NCBI GenBank assembly: GCA_004802725.1
Contig: SGPM01000106.1
Coordinates: 1-64,000, forward strand
Source of the DNA: Antrodiella citrinella
Taxonomy: Eukaryota; Basidiomycota; Agaricomycetes; Polyporales; Steccherinaceae
Direction of reading: 5' to 3'
DNA: 64,000 nt
A model generated the notes under the pieces. It ran no database searches, was not told the DNA's origin, and worked only from the letters and a program-made list of their open reading frames with translations. Positions within the stretch are counted from its first letter, which is position 1. Every line of letters starts with the position of its first letter. Below are positions 35,937 to 48,127 of this stretch, in pieces. A program made the translations under genes and the position numbers.

Positions 35937-37146
35937 TCAGGAAGAAATAAGGATACGAAGATCTCCCAAAGATGATATGACATAGTCTGGAACGGTTGGA
36001 GAAGCGTTGGGTCCCGTGATCTCGGTTTCCTGTGTGATGCCTATCCACACGACGAATTCAGTACGATCCAGGGAGGCCAAGATAACAACACGACATCGAT
36101 GACGTACCTGTGAGGACCAACAACGTTGCTAAACCGCCGTTCTTTCCAAATTCGATGTCGGTGTTGAGCCTGTCGCCGACCATGATCGTTCGCTTGGGAT
36201 CAAAATCATGTCTACAAAAAGCTAGTGGTAAGCACTCGCGGAAAGATATTCCACGACGTAGGAACGCACTTGGCCTTGATACATGTCAACATAGTGCTGT
36301 TTGGCTTTCCGATGGCCACCGGATTCTTTCCGAGAGCATACCTCAAGGGTGCGCTGACACTTCCAGCACCGGGCAGCAACCCATCGGCCGTAGGGTACGT
36401 GCTGTCCTCGTTTGACACAAGGAATGCACATGATGGATCACGGCGGAGGTAGGCAAATGCTTTCGAGAGCTTGGTGTAATTGATTGAGGTGTCGAGGCCA
36501 CAGAGAACAGCACCGACGCTAGGATCGGGGGTCCAGTTCGCCAGGGAAAAAGGCTCGAGAGTGTTGTCTTCTGGTGACTAGAAACAGTGTTGAGTGCTAT
36601 GCAGCTTCTGAATGACATGTCGACGTACAGTTCCTCCGATGTACGAGATCCCCTCTTCCCGCAACTCTTCCTCTAAGCCATCCATCCCGATCACGTACAC
36701 CTTCTTGTCCTTTGGAAGCTTGAGGACAGAAGAAATGTACGTCGCGGACGCGAAGGCCGATCCGAATATTTCGTCCTACATCATACACATATACTGTCAG
36801 CCTAGGGCATTGACAGGTGGGACAAATCACTTCTACTTACCACATGTGCTTGAACGCCGAGTTTATCGAACTTGCCCTTGTAGCTCCTCCGCGACTTCGT
36901 AGCGTTGTTCGTCACAAAGAGAACGGACTTCTCTTACGATAAAACCCGTAATAGAGATCAACGTATGTCGTCGCATTTCAAGACGATCGCAAACTCACTT
37001 CGGCTGCGCAAGAGCTCTAACACTTCCACGATACCGTCGATGAGCCGATCACCTTGCCATAGGACACCATCACAATCAAACAGCCACGTATCGTATTTGT
37101 CTAGGAGCGTTTCATAGTCCTGCTTGAGTGAGAGACGAGCAGCCAT
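35937..37146 (-). CDS. PHO13: HAD-family phosphatase (PHO13/4-nitrophenylphosphatase, phosphoglycolate phosphatase type)
   Basis: Class IIA HAD hydrolase of about 300 residues. In metabolism it clears 2-phosphoglycolate and related side products. The ATG at 37146 starts [20 protein letters not shown], then motif [14 protein letters not shown] (nucleophile and acid aspartates). Motif II is [12 protein letters not shown], the cap contains [15 protein letters not shown], motif III is the Lys of AIGKPN, and motif IV is [13 protein letters not shown]. The C-terminus reads [16 protein letters not shown] and ends [12 protein letters not shown] at a TGA at 35937-35939. The last acceptor is the internal GGATAG rather than the nearby CACACAG, because only that keeps the conserved LTGI frame. 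At least five introns. Confidence 0.93.
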
Positions 37147-37440
37147 GTTGTTCAAAGGGATGTCAGCGTTTGGACCAAATGGCTTCGAGCAGCCCGTCGC
37201 AGACTGAGATTTGGCAGAATCCAGCCTGCAGAATTCATCTTAGCGCCTGAAATCCGCTTACAAATCACCACCAAGTAAGCACAGTTTCTCTAAACGACTC
37301 GGAAGTTCTCAAAACAACACATTTGCCATGTTGCGTATTGGCAAAATTCGAGGTAATTTATGTACTGCATTCACACATGGTGATAAGTATCCTCCGAGTC
37401 TGCAGACAACGGCGATGTGACGCGTGGTATTGACTCGAAA

Positions 37441-39338
37441 TCAAAAGAATATGGTTTTGAACCTAGGCGGAAATCCCTGCAAAGAAATGTCACTAACTCT
37501 GACTTGCATGGATGACAGTCCACGTACCCCTCAGCATAGTAATGCGAGATCCCCGTGGTTCTGCTCTGCAGATTGTCAGTCGACGTAGTACACACAACAC
37601 AGACTGAAAGCGCTCACTGCATCAACATCTGGCACTGCTCGATTGGGTTCAAATTCCCTGACTGGATGTGGCACATGCATGGAGGGAGACGTAAAGTCTG
37701 AGGAACGATGACAAGGGTTTAAGCTACTTGCAATAATAGTGGGTCACACTCACTGTTGATGGTCTCCCTCACCGGCCAGCGATGTGTCGTATCTCCGAAT
37801 AGCAGACTGGGCTCAGGCATAGACACAAGAGGAGGCAAGGGCGCAGATTGCCCATGAACGACTGTTGGCATGTGCATCGGAAAGCTGAAGTTGCTTCCGA
37901 TAGCACTCTGATTTTTGTTATCATAGGGCGACCCTGCTACATCTACGTCTGAGCCTGAGAGACTAAGAGTCCTCGTCTTCTTGGGTTTCTTGGTTCGCCA
38001 GTGCTGGGTAAGCTTTCGGACCCATGCAAGGCTCGTGAACCATATCAAGAACTTCGGCCACAGTGAGATGACGCTCAACACGGGTGGCAGTGCAACGAAC
38101 AAGGCCAGCACCTGTTGGATAATGAACAACGAGAATATATCAACGGACAGAACGACGGACCTGACCGAACGAGAACTCTACGTCCGGAGTGTCGACATTG
38201 AATAGGAGGACGGCGATTTCGAGGACTCCGACCCAGTACAGCGCAGGCACCAACACAATCAGCATGAAGTGAACGAACGAATACTGTCGGCCAGTGATTT
38301 TCCTAGATTATCAGAATAAGAATCAAATCGAGCGAGGACAGCGGTTTCTGAACGTTCACCATATCCGACCAAAATGAGGATGCCATCGTTCGCCTCGGTG
38401 CCAAATATTGTGTCGCTGGAGGACCACAGCAATGATCCATGCCAGACCGGTAAGTGCTACAGGCAGTATGAGCACCACAAAAAACCACGGTATCTCCTCT
38501 GCTGCCCCTCCGATGATCAAGAATGGAAGGATATAGACTGCAGTAAGTTGGGTGTGTAAGGCGTCGCAAGAGGCTTGTGCGAATTGAGCTCCATCGGTTG
38601 TCACCGAGCTGAAAATGAGGAGAGCGATCCAAAGAAGACCAGCTAGGACCACGAGGAGGCGGGCAATAATCTGACCGTCGCCAACAATGTTGTTGAGTCT
38701 GTGCTTTTGATACCAGAAGGATACGACGGCGTATGCGAAAAGGTACACTGAGAGTGGGGAGCCAGTGATAACGACGGCAAGTACAGAGTAGAGCCTGGAG
38801 ATGCTGCGTTGCGAGATGGAGATCCATGATGTCAAGAGCAGGGAATACATGGTCAAGAGTTGGGACCATAATGCCTCCCGTGCATCATCTGGGGAGTAGA
38901 ATACCATGATCGCTAAGACGAGTGTCAGCGCAACGCTCTAGTCAACACGATTGCGGAGAACGTACAGAGACAGAAATTCGTGACATAGGCTACACGTCTT
39001 ATGAGTACTGGGGCAAACATGAAAGGTACCACAATTCACCAGAAACGCGGACCAGTTGACCTGCAGCAGACAGTAAGTGTCAAGATTCATGATTACGTGG
39101 CTTTAAAAGGATGCTCACCAGCAATATCAGGATTAGGACAATAACCCAGAAGGCATGAATCATCTACAGGTGGATTCAAGCAGTACGCAGCCGTATACGT
39201 CTGAAGATTCTCCGTGAAGTTCAGAAAATTGATCATGGACGGTGTGATAGAACAATCGCAGCTCAGGCCCAGGTTGAGGAGGATACTGCAGTTATTGAAA
39301 CATTCTACGTCGGGAGGGAAAAAGGGCGGTGTCGCCAT
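37441..39338 (-). CDS. Cys-rich multi-pass membrane protein A (unrecognised family)
   Basis: No named family recognised. The ATG at 39338 opens a short N-terminal region with paired cysteines (CFNNCSILLNLGLSCDC, YCLNPPVDDSCLLGYCPNPD), followed by tiny exons and a membrane core. Core segments include AYVTNFCLSIMVFYSP, LYSVLAVVITGSPLSVYLFA, IIARLLVVLAGLLWIALLIF, LTAVYILPFLIIGG, FFVVLILPVALTGLAWIIAV, HFMLIVLVPALYWVGVLEIA and VLALFVALPPVLSVISLW. That is about seven hydrophobic spans, with the Cys-rich part presumably extracellular or lumenal. A hydrophilic tail follows. An intron near 37720-37750 can extend it past the TAA seen at about 37719 to FKTIFF and a TGA at 37441; that 3' extension is less certain. 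Clear paralogue of the next gene. Confidence 0.7.
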
Positions 39339-40858
39339 CCTGGGCGATCCTCTGCAAATAGAGAAGGGGGGAGGTCAGGAAGAAGTTGACGGGCGACTTT
39401 TCAAAGTCACAGTCAATGTCCATAGGCAAACTTATGCATTGCCTGATAACCGTGCCTTGGCATGTTCTCAAGTTCGAGGTCCTTGCTGTGGTAAGCACGA
39501 GACCAATATCATCCAATATCGCTCATGGCACTTTGGCGGATTTCGAGATATGCAGGATGATGCGCCAGCTCGGGCGCGCCCTCAGGACAATCTGAAATCT
39601 ATGATTTTCAGAAGTTGATCATTCCAAACAATGCAGGGAGTTCCACACATGTCCTGAATATATGCCGTATCCGGGTCCGGCTGATGATAAAACGGTCTCA
39701 GTTCGTTTGAAAACCCAGCATGAATGTGAACACTCACCCGGCAGTCCGAGCCCCCCTAGAAAGTCATTTTGTTCCTCCCAACACTCGTATCCGCATAGGC
39801 GCGAGCTGGACGTAATGTAGCTACGAACATTATGTTCTGGAAGAGCACAAGGCCTTCGACGGCGAGAGATCCGTTTTCCGTCTGCTCAACCGTACCAACT
39901 CACTACAGATTCGCCTCAATCAAAGTTATTGAGCAGAAAAGCACGCGACCGTGATCCTTGGAAGGTTTCGTTTCGCGATGTCAGTGCGAGTGCTCTATAA
40001 TGTGCACGGGATGTCAACCGTGAGTTGGATAAAATAGCCTCCATCATTTGTGGCGATACTCACAAGCGATGTACACTTGAAGCTTGAAGACCAACGGAGA
40101 TTATCGTGTCTGGCCCCTGGGCGCTGATAGGTAAGTGACAAACATCATCTGCCACGGTACCAACTCAACAGCGAAGATAGCGAACTCGCCGTCATGCTCC
40201 ATCCAAACGTGATGATCGCCTCCAATCAAGCTTCAGTCTCCCGGAATCTGGATACAGAACATCATTGGTCTCGGTCAGAGATCGAATGCCCACAGCGAGA
40301 TGTAGATGTTGTGTTGTGGCAAGACGCGTTCAAGTTGTCGACGCGTGGTAGGTACTACGGGCGCTCCAAAGCTTACAAATGAGCATCGTGTAAGCATGGC
40401 GAAAATGGAGGAGTACTGAGTACAGTAGTATTGACTGCCGTACATTCATGCGTTCATGTTTGCCTTGACGAGAATGTGGCGAAAGTGTCACAAAAATCCA
40501 TTTGCGCAACTTGAATATCATACGAATACAGTCACATATCATATCTATACACAGCTCCCCGGTTGTACTGCCATTCCCCGCCTGCCATCTGTCCCGACTG
40601 ACCTACTCCAATTCCGACATCAACATTTGCTCAATATGTAGGTATCTAGAGAGCATTGATCTTGTGGCGCGGCAGTGTCGTGTGTAGATGGTCTGTAGAC
40701 ACCACCTGCCATCCGCGCGGTGCAGATGAGACGATCAATAATATTAATGACGGCGTTGGGCTGTTCACTGATGTTCTGCGACTCTATGAGCGAATGATAG
40801 AAACGAATAGAACGCGCGTAGCTCACCTGAAATTGCTCTCAAACAGATCGTAAAATAA
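39339..40858. other. Spacer between tandem membrane-protein paralogues
   Basis: 1.5 kb with no recognised gene. It contains the 3' end of paralogue B's transcript and the promoter of paralogue A. Short frames here lack domains, and no trace of a third paralogue was seen. Confidence 0.5.
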
Positions 40859-42424
40859 TTACTGCCAGGTCTCCTCGTGCGCAACGACTGGCGAGTATAC
40901 GATTCGCTTCGTAGCGGACGAGGCAATGTCTATGACGTCGAGGCTGATATTATCTGCATTTTGCGCTTCCGTATTCTCGAGATCGGTCAAGGTGCCCATC
41001 GAATCAAGGCTCATAGTTCGCGACTTCTGCGGTTTCTTGGATCGCCAACGTTTCACTATACGTCGGACCCATGCGAGGTCACCAAACCATGCGAATAGTT
41101 TGGGATACAGCTGGATCACGGTCACGACGGGAGGTAGCGCTACGAAAGCAGCTAGTATCTGGGAGAAAAAACAATTAGATAAGTGGAAGAAAACGAAGAT
41201 GAGATCTCGTAGTAACGTACTTGGCCGAATGACAGCACGTTCCCTTTCCCTGCGGAGAAGAGCAGGCAACTGAGCTCAACGACAGTAATCCAATACAACG
41301 TGGGCAGCATAACGAGCAACATGAAATGAATGAATGAGTAGTGTCGTCCAGTTATCGACCTATGCCTCAACTAGTCAGATAACAGTGCTATGTTATGAAT
41401 GAGTATGTTCTGCTCACCATATACGACCGAAATGTGGACGCCACCGCCACCGTTCTCCGGACGGCCAGATGGCTTTACGTTGCAAGATAAGGGCAGTCGC
41501 CCACGCTACACCAGTGAAGATGAGCGGCAGAATTAAGAGCATACCGACCCCAAGATTCACGGTCAACGCGTCGTGGAAGAAGAGCAATGGTATGACGTAT
41601 ATCGCCCCCATGGACCCGTATAGTTCGTCGCAAGACGATTGTGCGAAATGCGCTCGGTCGGAGAGTATCATGCTAAATGTGATGAGGGCTACCCAGAGAC
41701 CTCCCGCGATGACCACCAGCGTGCGTGAGATGAATTGACCTTCTCCGAAGACGCGTGCGAGGCGGTGCCGTCGGTGGAAGAATGACATGAAGGCGTATAT
41801 AACAAGATAGATCGATAATGGGGAGCCCACGATGACCACCGCTAGCAGGGCGTATAGTCGGGAGAGGCTTCGCTGTGAGACGGATATGACACATGTGAGA
41901 AGGAGGGAGTACATAGTCAGCAGCTGTGACCATAACGCAGTCTGTGCATCTTCGGGGGAATAGAAAATTATTATTGCTAGTCATTTGGTCAGTTCTGGAG
42001 CCCCGACGCAGTTATATTCGGTACGTACACAGACAGAAGTTGGTGATATATGCTGCAAAGAAGGTAAGATATGAGAACTGAAGCTGATCATAGGACAGGT
42101 TGAACACTCACAAGCGACGCGGACCAGCACGCCTGCAGAAACCGGTGATTTCAGCGACACGTCAAAGGCTTATGTGCAGTGAACGGTCAACTCACCTGCG
42201 ATATCGGGGTTATTACAGTACCCAAAACTGCACGAGTCATCCGATGGTGGGTTCAAGCAATATGCAGCTACGTATGCCTCCGAACCCGCTGTCAGATTCA
42301 GAAAGCTGACCATGCCCTCTGTGACTGTGCAGCTGCAGTTTCCGAAGGACCCGCAGGTGCTGACGAACTGGGTGACATTCTTGAAGCACTGGGTATTTGG
42401 TGGAAAGACAGCAGCAGCGACCAT
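40859..42424 (-). CDS. Cys-rich multi-pass membrane protein B (unrecognised family)
   Basis: Paralogue of the gene at 37441-39338 in the same orientation. The ATG at 42424 gives MVAAAVFPPNTQCFKN, then a Cys-rich segment in register with A (CGSFGNCSCTVTEGMVSFLN, YCLNPPSDDSCSFGYCNNPD, IAG). The membrane core is closely similar: MYSLLLTCVISVSQRSLSRL versus MYSLLLTSWISISQRSISRL in A, then GSPLSIYLVIYAFMSFF, and the shared GERW..HPHFGRIW end of one exon. The next exon begins RQYS-like and leads to QILAAFVALPPVVTVIQLYP, VRRIVKRWRSKKPQKSRTMS and a short acidic tail ending EETWQ. It lacks the longer tail proposed for A. The N-x-S/T sites near the cysteines suggest a glycosylated ectodomain. Function unknown. 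Confidence 0.72.
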
Positions 42425-43070
42425 TGTGGACAACAATACCGCGGAAGGGGACGACGTCGGAGGTTCGGGGGTATCTGTCGCATGTTTCTTTCTTCATCTA
42501 CATATCTTCGCGTTGCAATCACTAGCATCAGCGCCATTCCCGCTCATTCCCGCCTCTCGTTTGCTGACAAGCTAAACAGATGAACAGGATAATAATAAGT
42601 GTGCATGGTGATGGAAACTAAGAGCAACATTCATTACGGGTTGAGTACTTTGAGTACGTTGAGTTGGAACGTTGTTCTCAAACGGGCCGCAATTGACCGC
42701 TCTCATCCCACTGACCATCCTCGCCGCCGGTGCTCACGCATACGAGTACCTCACGTACTCATCACAGCCTTCAAGCTATGGCCCTATCCAATGAATTGTG
42801 GGACTTACCATCGACACCGAACGTGGAACAAAACTGCACATTAGTATCATGATGACTTTCTTATCTACCTACACCTGCTCTTCCTCGCAGTCGCACAAAG
42901 GCTTGATACCGCATACCGACCTCATCGGTCATACTTTTGTTTCGTAAGGAGTCATAGCAGTACACATGGCAAGTAGTAAGAAGGGATGGATCGTCGTCCA
43001 GGCATGCTGATATATGTAGAATGCAGGGGATCCACGCATAGATGACAGACTGGAGAACAGTACGAGTGTT
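42425..43070. other. Intergenic region
   Basis: Upstream of membrane protein B and downstream of eL34. Nothing recognised. Confidence 0.5.
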
Positions 43071-43512
43071 CTACTTCTGTGACTTCATCACCTTCTTGAC
43101 GATCTTGGCCTCCTCTACCAAGAATGCCCGGAGGATGCTGCAATACACATCAGTATGAAGACATCGACTTGATAGATTGAGCCTACTCACCGCTGCTTGA
43201 CGCAGCCGGCACATCTCGATCCACCATACGCCCGACGAACGCTCTTCCTCGTCTTGGAGATGGTCGCGTATTCACGGGGACGGAGAGCAGGGATCTGGTG
43301 GCCCAATTATTTAGCAAGTCAGATCACACACAGAAATCCCAAGAACTACGTACACCTGGCAGGGCGATACCACAGTCACCGCACTTGGGGGAGGTGGCGA
43401 GCTTTTTGATGTGGTGGTAGACAAGCTTGCCACCGGGAGTCTTCACCACGCGCCGCCTGTTAGAGGTGGTGTTGTAGGGAGTGCGCTTGCGGAGGGTGAC
43501 ACGTTGGGCCAT
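43071..43512 (-). CDS. RPL34: 60S ribosomal protein eL34 (L34)
   Basis: Cytosolic large-subunit ribosomal protein of about 115 residues in three exons. The start MAQRVTLRKRTPYNTTSNRR is the conserved family N-terminus. Then come LVYHHIKKLATSPKCGDCG, IPALRPREYATISKTRKSV, RRAYGGSRCAGCVKQR and ILRAFLVEEAKIVKKVMKSQ plus a final Lys at the TAG at 43071-43073. Two CxxC pairs (CGDC, CAGC) form the zinc ribbon. Introns have clean gtgtac...ccag and gtgagt...gcag ends. As is usual for ribosomal genes, another intron may split the 5' UTR just upstream of the ATG. Confidence 0.97.
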
Positions 43513-45055
43513 TGGTGGTTCTGCATATACAGCTTGTCAATACTGAGACTAATTGTGAACTTGCCTGGGCTGAAGATCTGGTGGGTTTTTCTCTTCGACA
43601 ATCCAGCACCATTCGTCCCAGCTTCATATCACACGCCCTTGCTCTATTTCCTTCCGAGATTATGTCCTCCCTGGCCCAGTAAACCACATTTCCGCACCAA
43701 GACCTCCAGTCCAGATCTCGAACCATTTCAAACTCACATTAAGACGAGAGAAAGGGATACCTGAAGACATTCAGCTTTCCAATCGTTCATTGAAAAAATA
43801 AACATGCATACCTTGATCTTGAGGATGTTGAGCCCGACGCCGACGATATGGACGAGTACAGCACCGCAGGGCGGCAAGCGCGGGTGGCTTGTGGTACTAG
43901 CTAGTACACGGAACTTGCCGAATCGGGCGCTCGATCAAGTGTGGTTCATGAACATGATCAATACATCGCGTCGAACAAATGTCAGGTCTTCACCAGTTAT
44001 AAAATGCGTTCAGCCAGACATAAGAACACCATTAACTCGAAAACACCGCGGGGCTCTGAGCGTGCAAATTTCGTATGTAAAATTTGCCCCTGGGGAGCCT
44101 TGCTCTACGAGCAAGGGAGTACGTGGTGTTGAGTTTTGTTCGCTCTGAATGCGAACATCGTAATGACTCATGAATTTGCACACAGATTTCGTTTTTTCCA
44201 GGCGCGTCCCCCTGATGTTGCAGCCTGTACGACCAGCCAATCTCTAACAAAATCGTCCACATGCGTAGCGACCACTTCTGTACTGCTGAAGGTGAGACGT
44301 CGCGTCACGCGTATATTTCAGTTCAAAAAGCTCGCACGATACCATGCTCTCACCACATTCTTGACAGGCATCATATCTCTTCAATTCCACGGACGTCCAC
44401 CCGCATGAGTACGAAACTCACTGGTTATCGCACCCCGCGTAAGCTCCACGACGCGTCCCTTTACATTTGTTCCTACTTTATGCATCGTCCCTCCTGATCC
44501 CCAATCTTTCCGACACAATGTTGGGCCTTGAGTTCGTATCTCTAGAGTCTTCCTGTACTCGTGACGTCGCTCTGTGGAATACATTCGTCACGCAAGGGTC
44601 AGCTCGTCTTGTCCAGGCATCTCAAATGAGAAGCGTGTAGCGTGACATGTGGATTCTCCGAACGCTGGCTGCAAGCTCTTCCAGCGAGCGTGGTGAACAT
44701 TTCCGCGGCGGGGGCAATGTTCCGCAGGCTGCGGCAAGACATAGATGGCACTTTTGCGTTGATACGTCCAACTTCTCGTAACTTCTCGTGAGTAGAGCAG
44801 CACCCCATGACCGATTCATCTAACATACTCCCACAGCACTTATCGATGTGTACAACGTGCTCGCGCGTTCAAGGTTCAGATGTACACCATCTCGCACATG
44901 CCTGTACGGGAGCGAGCGGTGGACCCACTTCAAGATTGTACAGGATCCTCATCTCCTTGAGATACGTGCCGTGTTACGTTTGCGGGTATAAGTTGAGAAG
45001 ACACAGCCTACGAAGGGCAGCAACATCGTATTTTCCGATTCAAGGTCATTGAACC
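43513..45055. other. Intergenic region
   Basis: Divergent spacer between eL34 and the GST gene. Frames on both strands lack known domains. A hairpin, CTTGCTC-TAC-GAGCAAG, lies at about 44099-44115. Most of the eL34-proximal part is probably promoter and 5' UTR. Confidence 0.5.
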
Positions 45056-46060
45056 ATGGCTCAGACGCACTTTACCCTCTACTCGAATGTTCTCGCTCCC
45101 AATGGATGGTACACTTTATTCAGTTTGGTCTCTAGTTATTACCGTCAAACTGACTTAATTTCATCTTTTGTGTTGGCAGGAAAGTCGTGTTCGTGCTCAA
45201 CGAGCTCGGGCTCTCCTATGATACGGTCTACATCAATTTCAGAGTGGGCGAGCATAAATCCCCGCAGTTCCTCAAGGTGAACCCAAACGGTCGTATACCC
45301 GCCCTCATCGACCATTCGAATAATGACTATGTGGTGTGGTGAGTGTTTATCGTCTATTGTGTGTGAGTCAGCGCTGACACGTTGTGAAACAGGGAGTCCG
45401 CCGCTATCATGATGTATCTCGTCGAGAACTATGACTTGGAGAAGCGACTGACGGTGACCAACGACGCGGACAGGTGCCTTCTCTATCAATGGCTCTTCTT
45501 CCAAGTTTCTGGCCACGGGTGAGTAGTCACATCTGTGTTGACTCTCTGAGACAGCACTGAATCTGCTTGTTGCTGGCTCGACAGGGCATTCTTCGGGCAG
45601 AGTTTCTGGACCCTCTGGACCGAGGCGGAAAGGGGAGATACACCGTCCGTTCAAAAATGCTACCGCGCGGAAAGTAAGCGCGTCCTTGGAGTTCTAGAAG
45701 CTGCACTGTCCACGCAGGAGTGGCTCGTCGGCGGGAAGCTCACCATCGCCGACATGTCATTCGTTCCGTAAGTTTTCTCGTCTCCTCGTACGCTAACCAC
45801 CTTCTGACACAAGGTTTGGTTCAGTTGGAACGTCGGACATATGAGTCTGCTTGGGGATGATTTTAATTTTGAAGCAGAGTTTCCTGTCACGTACAAGTGA
45901 GCCCTTTCCATGAGTTCCGTAGATACTGACACTGATACATCATAGATGGCATTCGAAGCTTATCGCACTCCCCAGCGTGAAGGCTGGTATCGAAGAGCGT
46001 ACACGTCTACTGTCTACGAGTCCCTACAACACCGCTGACCCCACGCCATTTCATCCATGA
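45056..46060 (+). CDS. Glutathione S-transferase (Ure2p-like)
   Basis: Soluble GST of about 230 residues with the thioredoxin-fold N-domain (MAQTHFTLYSNVLAPNGWKV, then VNPNGRIPALIDH with its cis-Pro, and ESAAIMMYLVENYD, the glutathione gamma-Glu site). The helical C-domain includes LLYQWLFFQVSGHG, FWTLWTEAERGDTPSVQKCY, WLVGGKLTIADMSFVPWN (the N-capping box and hydrophobic staple region) and WHSKLIALPSVKAGIEER. It ends ADPTPFHP. Six introns; the ATG is at 45056 and the stop at 46058-46060. This subclass in wood-decay fungi is greatly expanded and handles xenobiotics, or acts as a ligandin for aromatic extractives. The specific substrate is unknown. Confidence 0.93.
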
Positions 46061-46690
46061 GCAGACAACGTCCACGGTTCACACTACGCACCTCACCGTG
46101 TATAGTTCAAGCTCGCTCTTATGTTCTCATGTAGCCCCATGTTCAAATGTTTGAATCTTGCTCCATTGACACCAGCCAACTCGAAGCTTGGTGACAGCGA
46201 CGGCACCCTTTCATCCTACCATCGTCGGTTGTCAAAGTCCGTCTCACCAAGGTTTATGACAAATTAGACCATCCTTGGTCGTTCACGCCTTTCACACTGA
46301 CCACATCTTTTCTCTGATATTGCGCGGCTGAGCCTGGGGATATTGGCATGGATTCGAAACATCGAAGGCTACAACGTTAACAGACCAATATGTATGCATA
46401 CCACTGGGCAACCAGGACGAGCTACGTGTCCCACCCCATCGAGGAACAACTTGCAATTGACAAGCTGTATAGTACGCAATGAGCTACTACATGCACAAGT
46501 CACCACTGGCACTCACGTCGGCTTAATCCCTGCTGAAGATGATTGGGATTCCTGGTAGCACGCTCTCGAACCCATCTATCACGGATTGCACCAACTCTTC
46601 CCTCGGAGCAACCGAGAACAAAAAATTGAGAAAGAATAGCGATATCTCCAGTGACTGAAAGCAACGCATCTTAGCGAAGATGCTGGCTAG
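46061..46690. other. Convergent intergenic region
   Basis: Holds the 3' ends of the GST (+) and F-box (-) transcripts. Nothing recognised. Confidence 0.5.
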
Positions 46691-48127
46691 CTACTCCCTC
46701 GCGCCCGCCGCAGTAAACTGTGCTTCGAACTCTTCCACATCTCCTGTCACGTTCAAGCGAACGAAGGAGATATTGGGTGAGGAGATGTGGGAGAGGAGGA
46801 ACAGTGTTTGCGTCCACTCTGCAGGGGAGCCAGCATACACAAAGAGAGAGAGAGAGAGAGAGTTNGCGAGAGTGATGTACACGCAGAAAATTTTGCTGCA
46901 CTTTCCTCCCAAGTAGCAGGATCTGTTCAAGATGCACACTGGTCAACAATGTGTCAAATATTGGATGTTGTCACTTACAATTTTCCACGTGGCTGGGTAT
47001 GGAAAATGACAGATGCCTCACATTACTACCCGCCCTCTGAAGCAGATCGCTCAATATAACGAAGCCATCCATGTCTGACACCGCGCAAGCGGAGCTGATG
47101 CTCTCAAGATGGTCGAGACACGAACTCTGCCTCATGAGCTCCATGACCGCCATATAACTGTAATCGGAGGTCGAGACCGACAGGCTTCGTACTTTTGTTC
47201 GTAGGGTTCCCAGATCTCCCAACGACTGCTGTACTGCCCTTACTTGCGCCAAAAAGTCACTGCCGAACGGGCCGTCTGCTTCGAAGTCGATATTCTCGAC
47301 ATGCAGATCGCCAATCTCGGTGAGAGAGTTCAAGAATGCAGCGAGATGAGCCACGCGACTATGATGTTCCGTGAAGAAGTAAGTGGGAGATGCGACGTGA
47401 ATCCGCTTCACCGTTGGTCCCCCACAACGAAGCGAAGTAGGCGCCGCAGCTATTCCCCCTTCGAAGTCGACAGCTGAGTAGGGCATTCCATTCCGTGGAG
47501 ATACAAGGTTTCCAGAGTAGGCAAAAGGTCCAGTAGTGTCGTAAGTGTCGACAATGGCATAGACCACTCTGGGTCATCCTCCGGTGGTTGGTTCCATGTG
47601 AGGTCCATCCGCCGCACGCACGAACCAACAGAACCACCATCATCCCCATGAAACGTCCCGCAGGAACTGTATCAAGCCCGGTACCTTCTCGTGCTCGACT
47701 GACATCTCCCGCCAAAGCCGCTCCCTCACCACGTTTGCCCACGCATGACAGACTGTCGTCATTGTTATGAGTGTCTCCCGATCTTTAGCATCCCTCGGTG
47801 CCGCCTCGGCAATGGTGTCAACGAGCTCGTTGGGCAACCACGGACGTCCATCGCGGGGTCATCCAACCGAGTTCTGAGCGGTTGAGGCTTCGACTCGGAG
47901 GGCAGCTCGAAAATGGTGCCATTGACTCGTGTTGAGAAGTATCGATCATACGTAGCCCTCGATACTATTTTCACGAGGTGTTCGAATGGATCGTCCTGGA
48001 GGCCCAAGTCCGGCGTCGACATGCTGAGGCTCGAAGGTATTTCTGTCAACTGGTACTCTAAATAAGAGCATTACATCCAAATGTGTATATGCGGCGGATA
48101 TAAAACTGACACGCTGACCTGGGTCAT
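46691..48127 (-). CDS. F-box protein with LRR-like C-terminus (frame interrupted, probably by sequence errors)
   Basis: Likely substrate adaptor of an SCF ubiquitin ligase. A 9-nt first coding exon, MTQ (48119-48127), splices to LTEIPSSLSMSTPDLGLQDD. The F-box reads LPNELVDTIAEAAPRDAKDR and continues VCHAWANVVRERLWREM, followed by LRR-like stretches (CVRRMDLTWNQP, LTTLLDLLPTLETLYLHG, VRHLSFSIPSHVEN). The C-terminal piece reads FLLSHISSPNISFVRLNVTG and ends at 46691. The frame breaks at three places (about 47838-47839, 47644-47647, 47455-47459). Each lies in a G run on the coding strand, and each is mended by one additional G. A fourth shift coincides with an (AG)n run and an N at 46843-46865. 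This pattern fits homopolymer undercalls better than true decay, though a pseudogene cannot be excluded. Confidence 0.65.
46843..46862 (+). repeat. (AG)10 microsatellite inside the F-box gene
   Basis: Ten AG units followed by TT and an N at 46865. On the coding (minus) strand this is a (CT)n run encoding Leu-Ser repeats. The repeat number affects the downstream frame. Confidence 0.9.

Noticed and set aside
37160..37440. Separate small gene downstream of membrane protein A
   Set aside because: The coding-like pieces at 37441-37720 splice better onto the tail of membrane protein A, and nothing is left over to form an independent gene.
44099..44115. CTTGCTC-TAC-GAGCAAG hairpin as a terminator or element end
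   Set aside because: Isolated perfect stem with no T-run and no second copy; likely chance.
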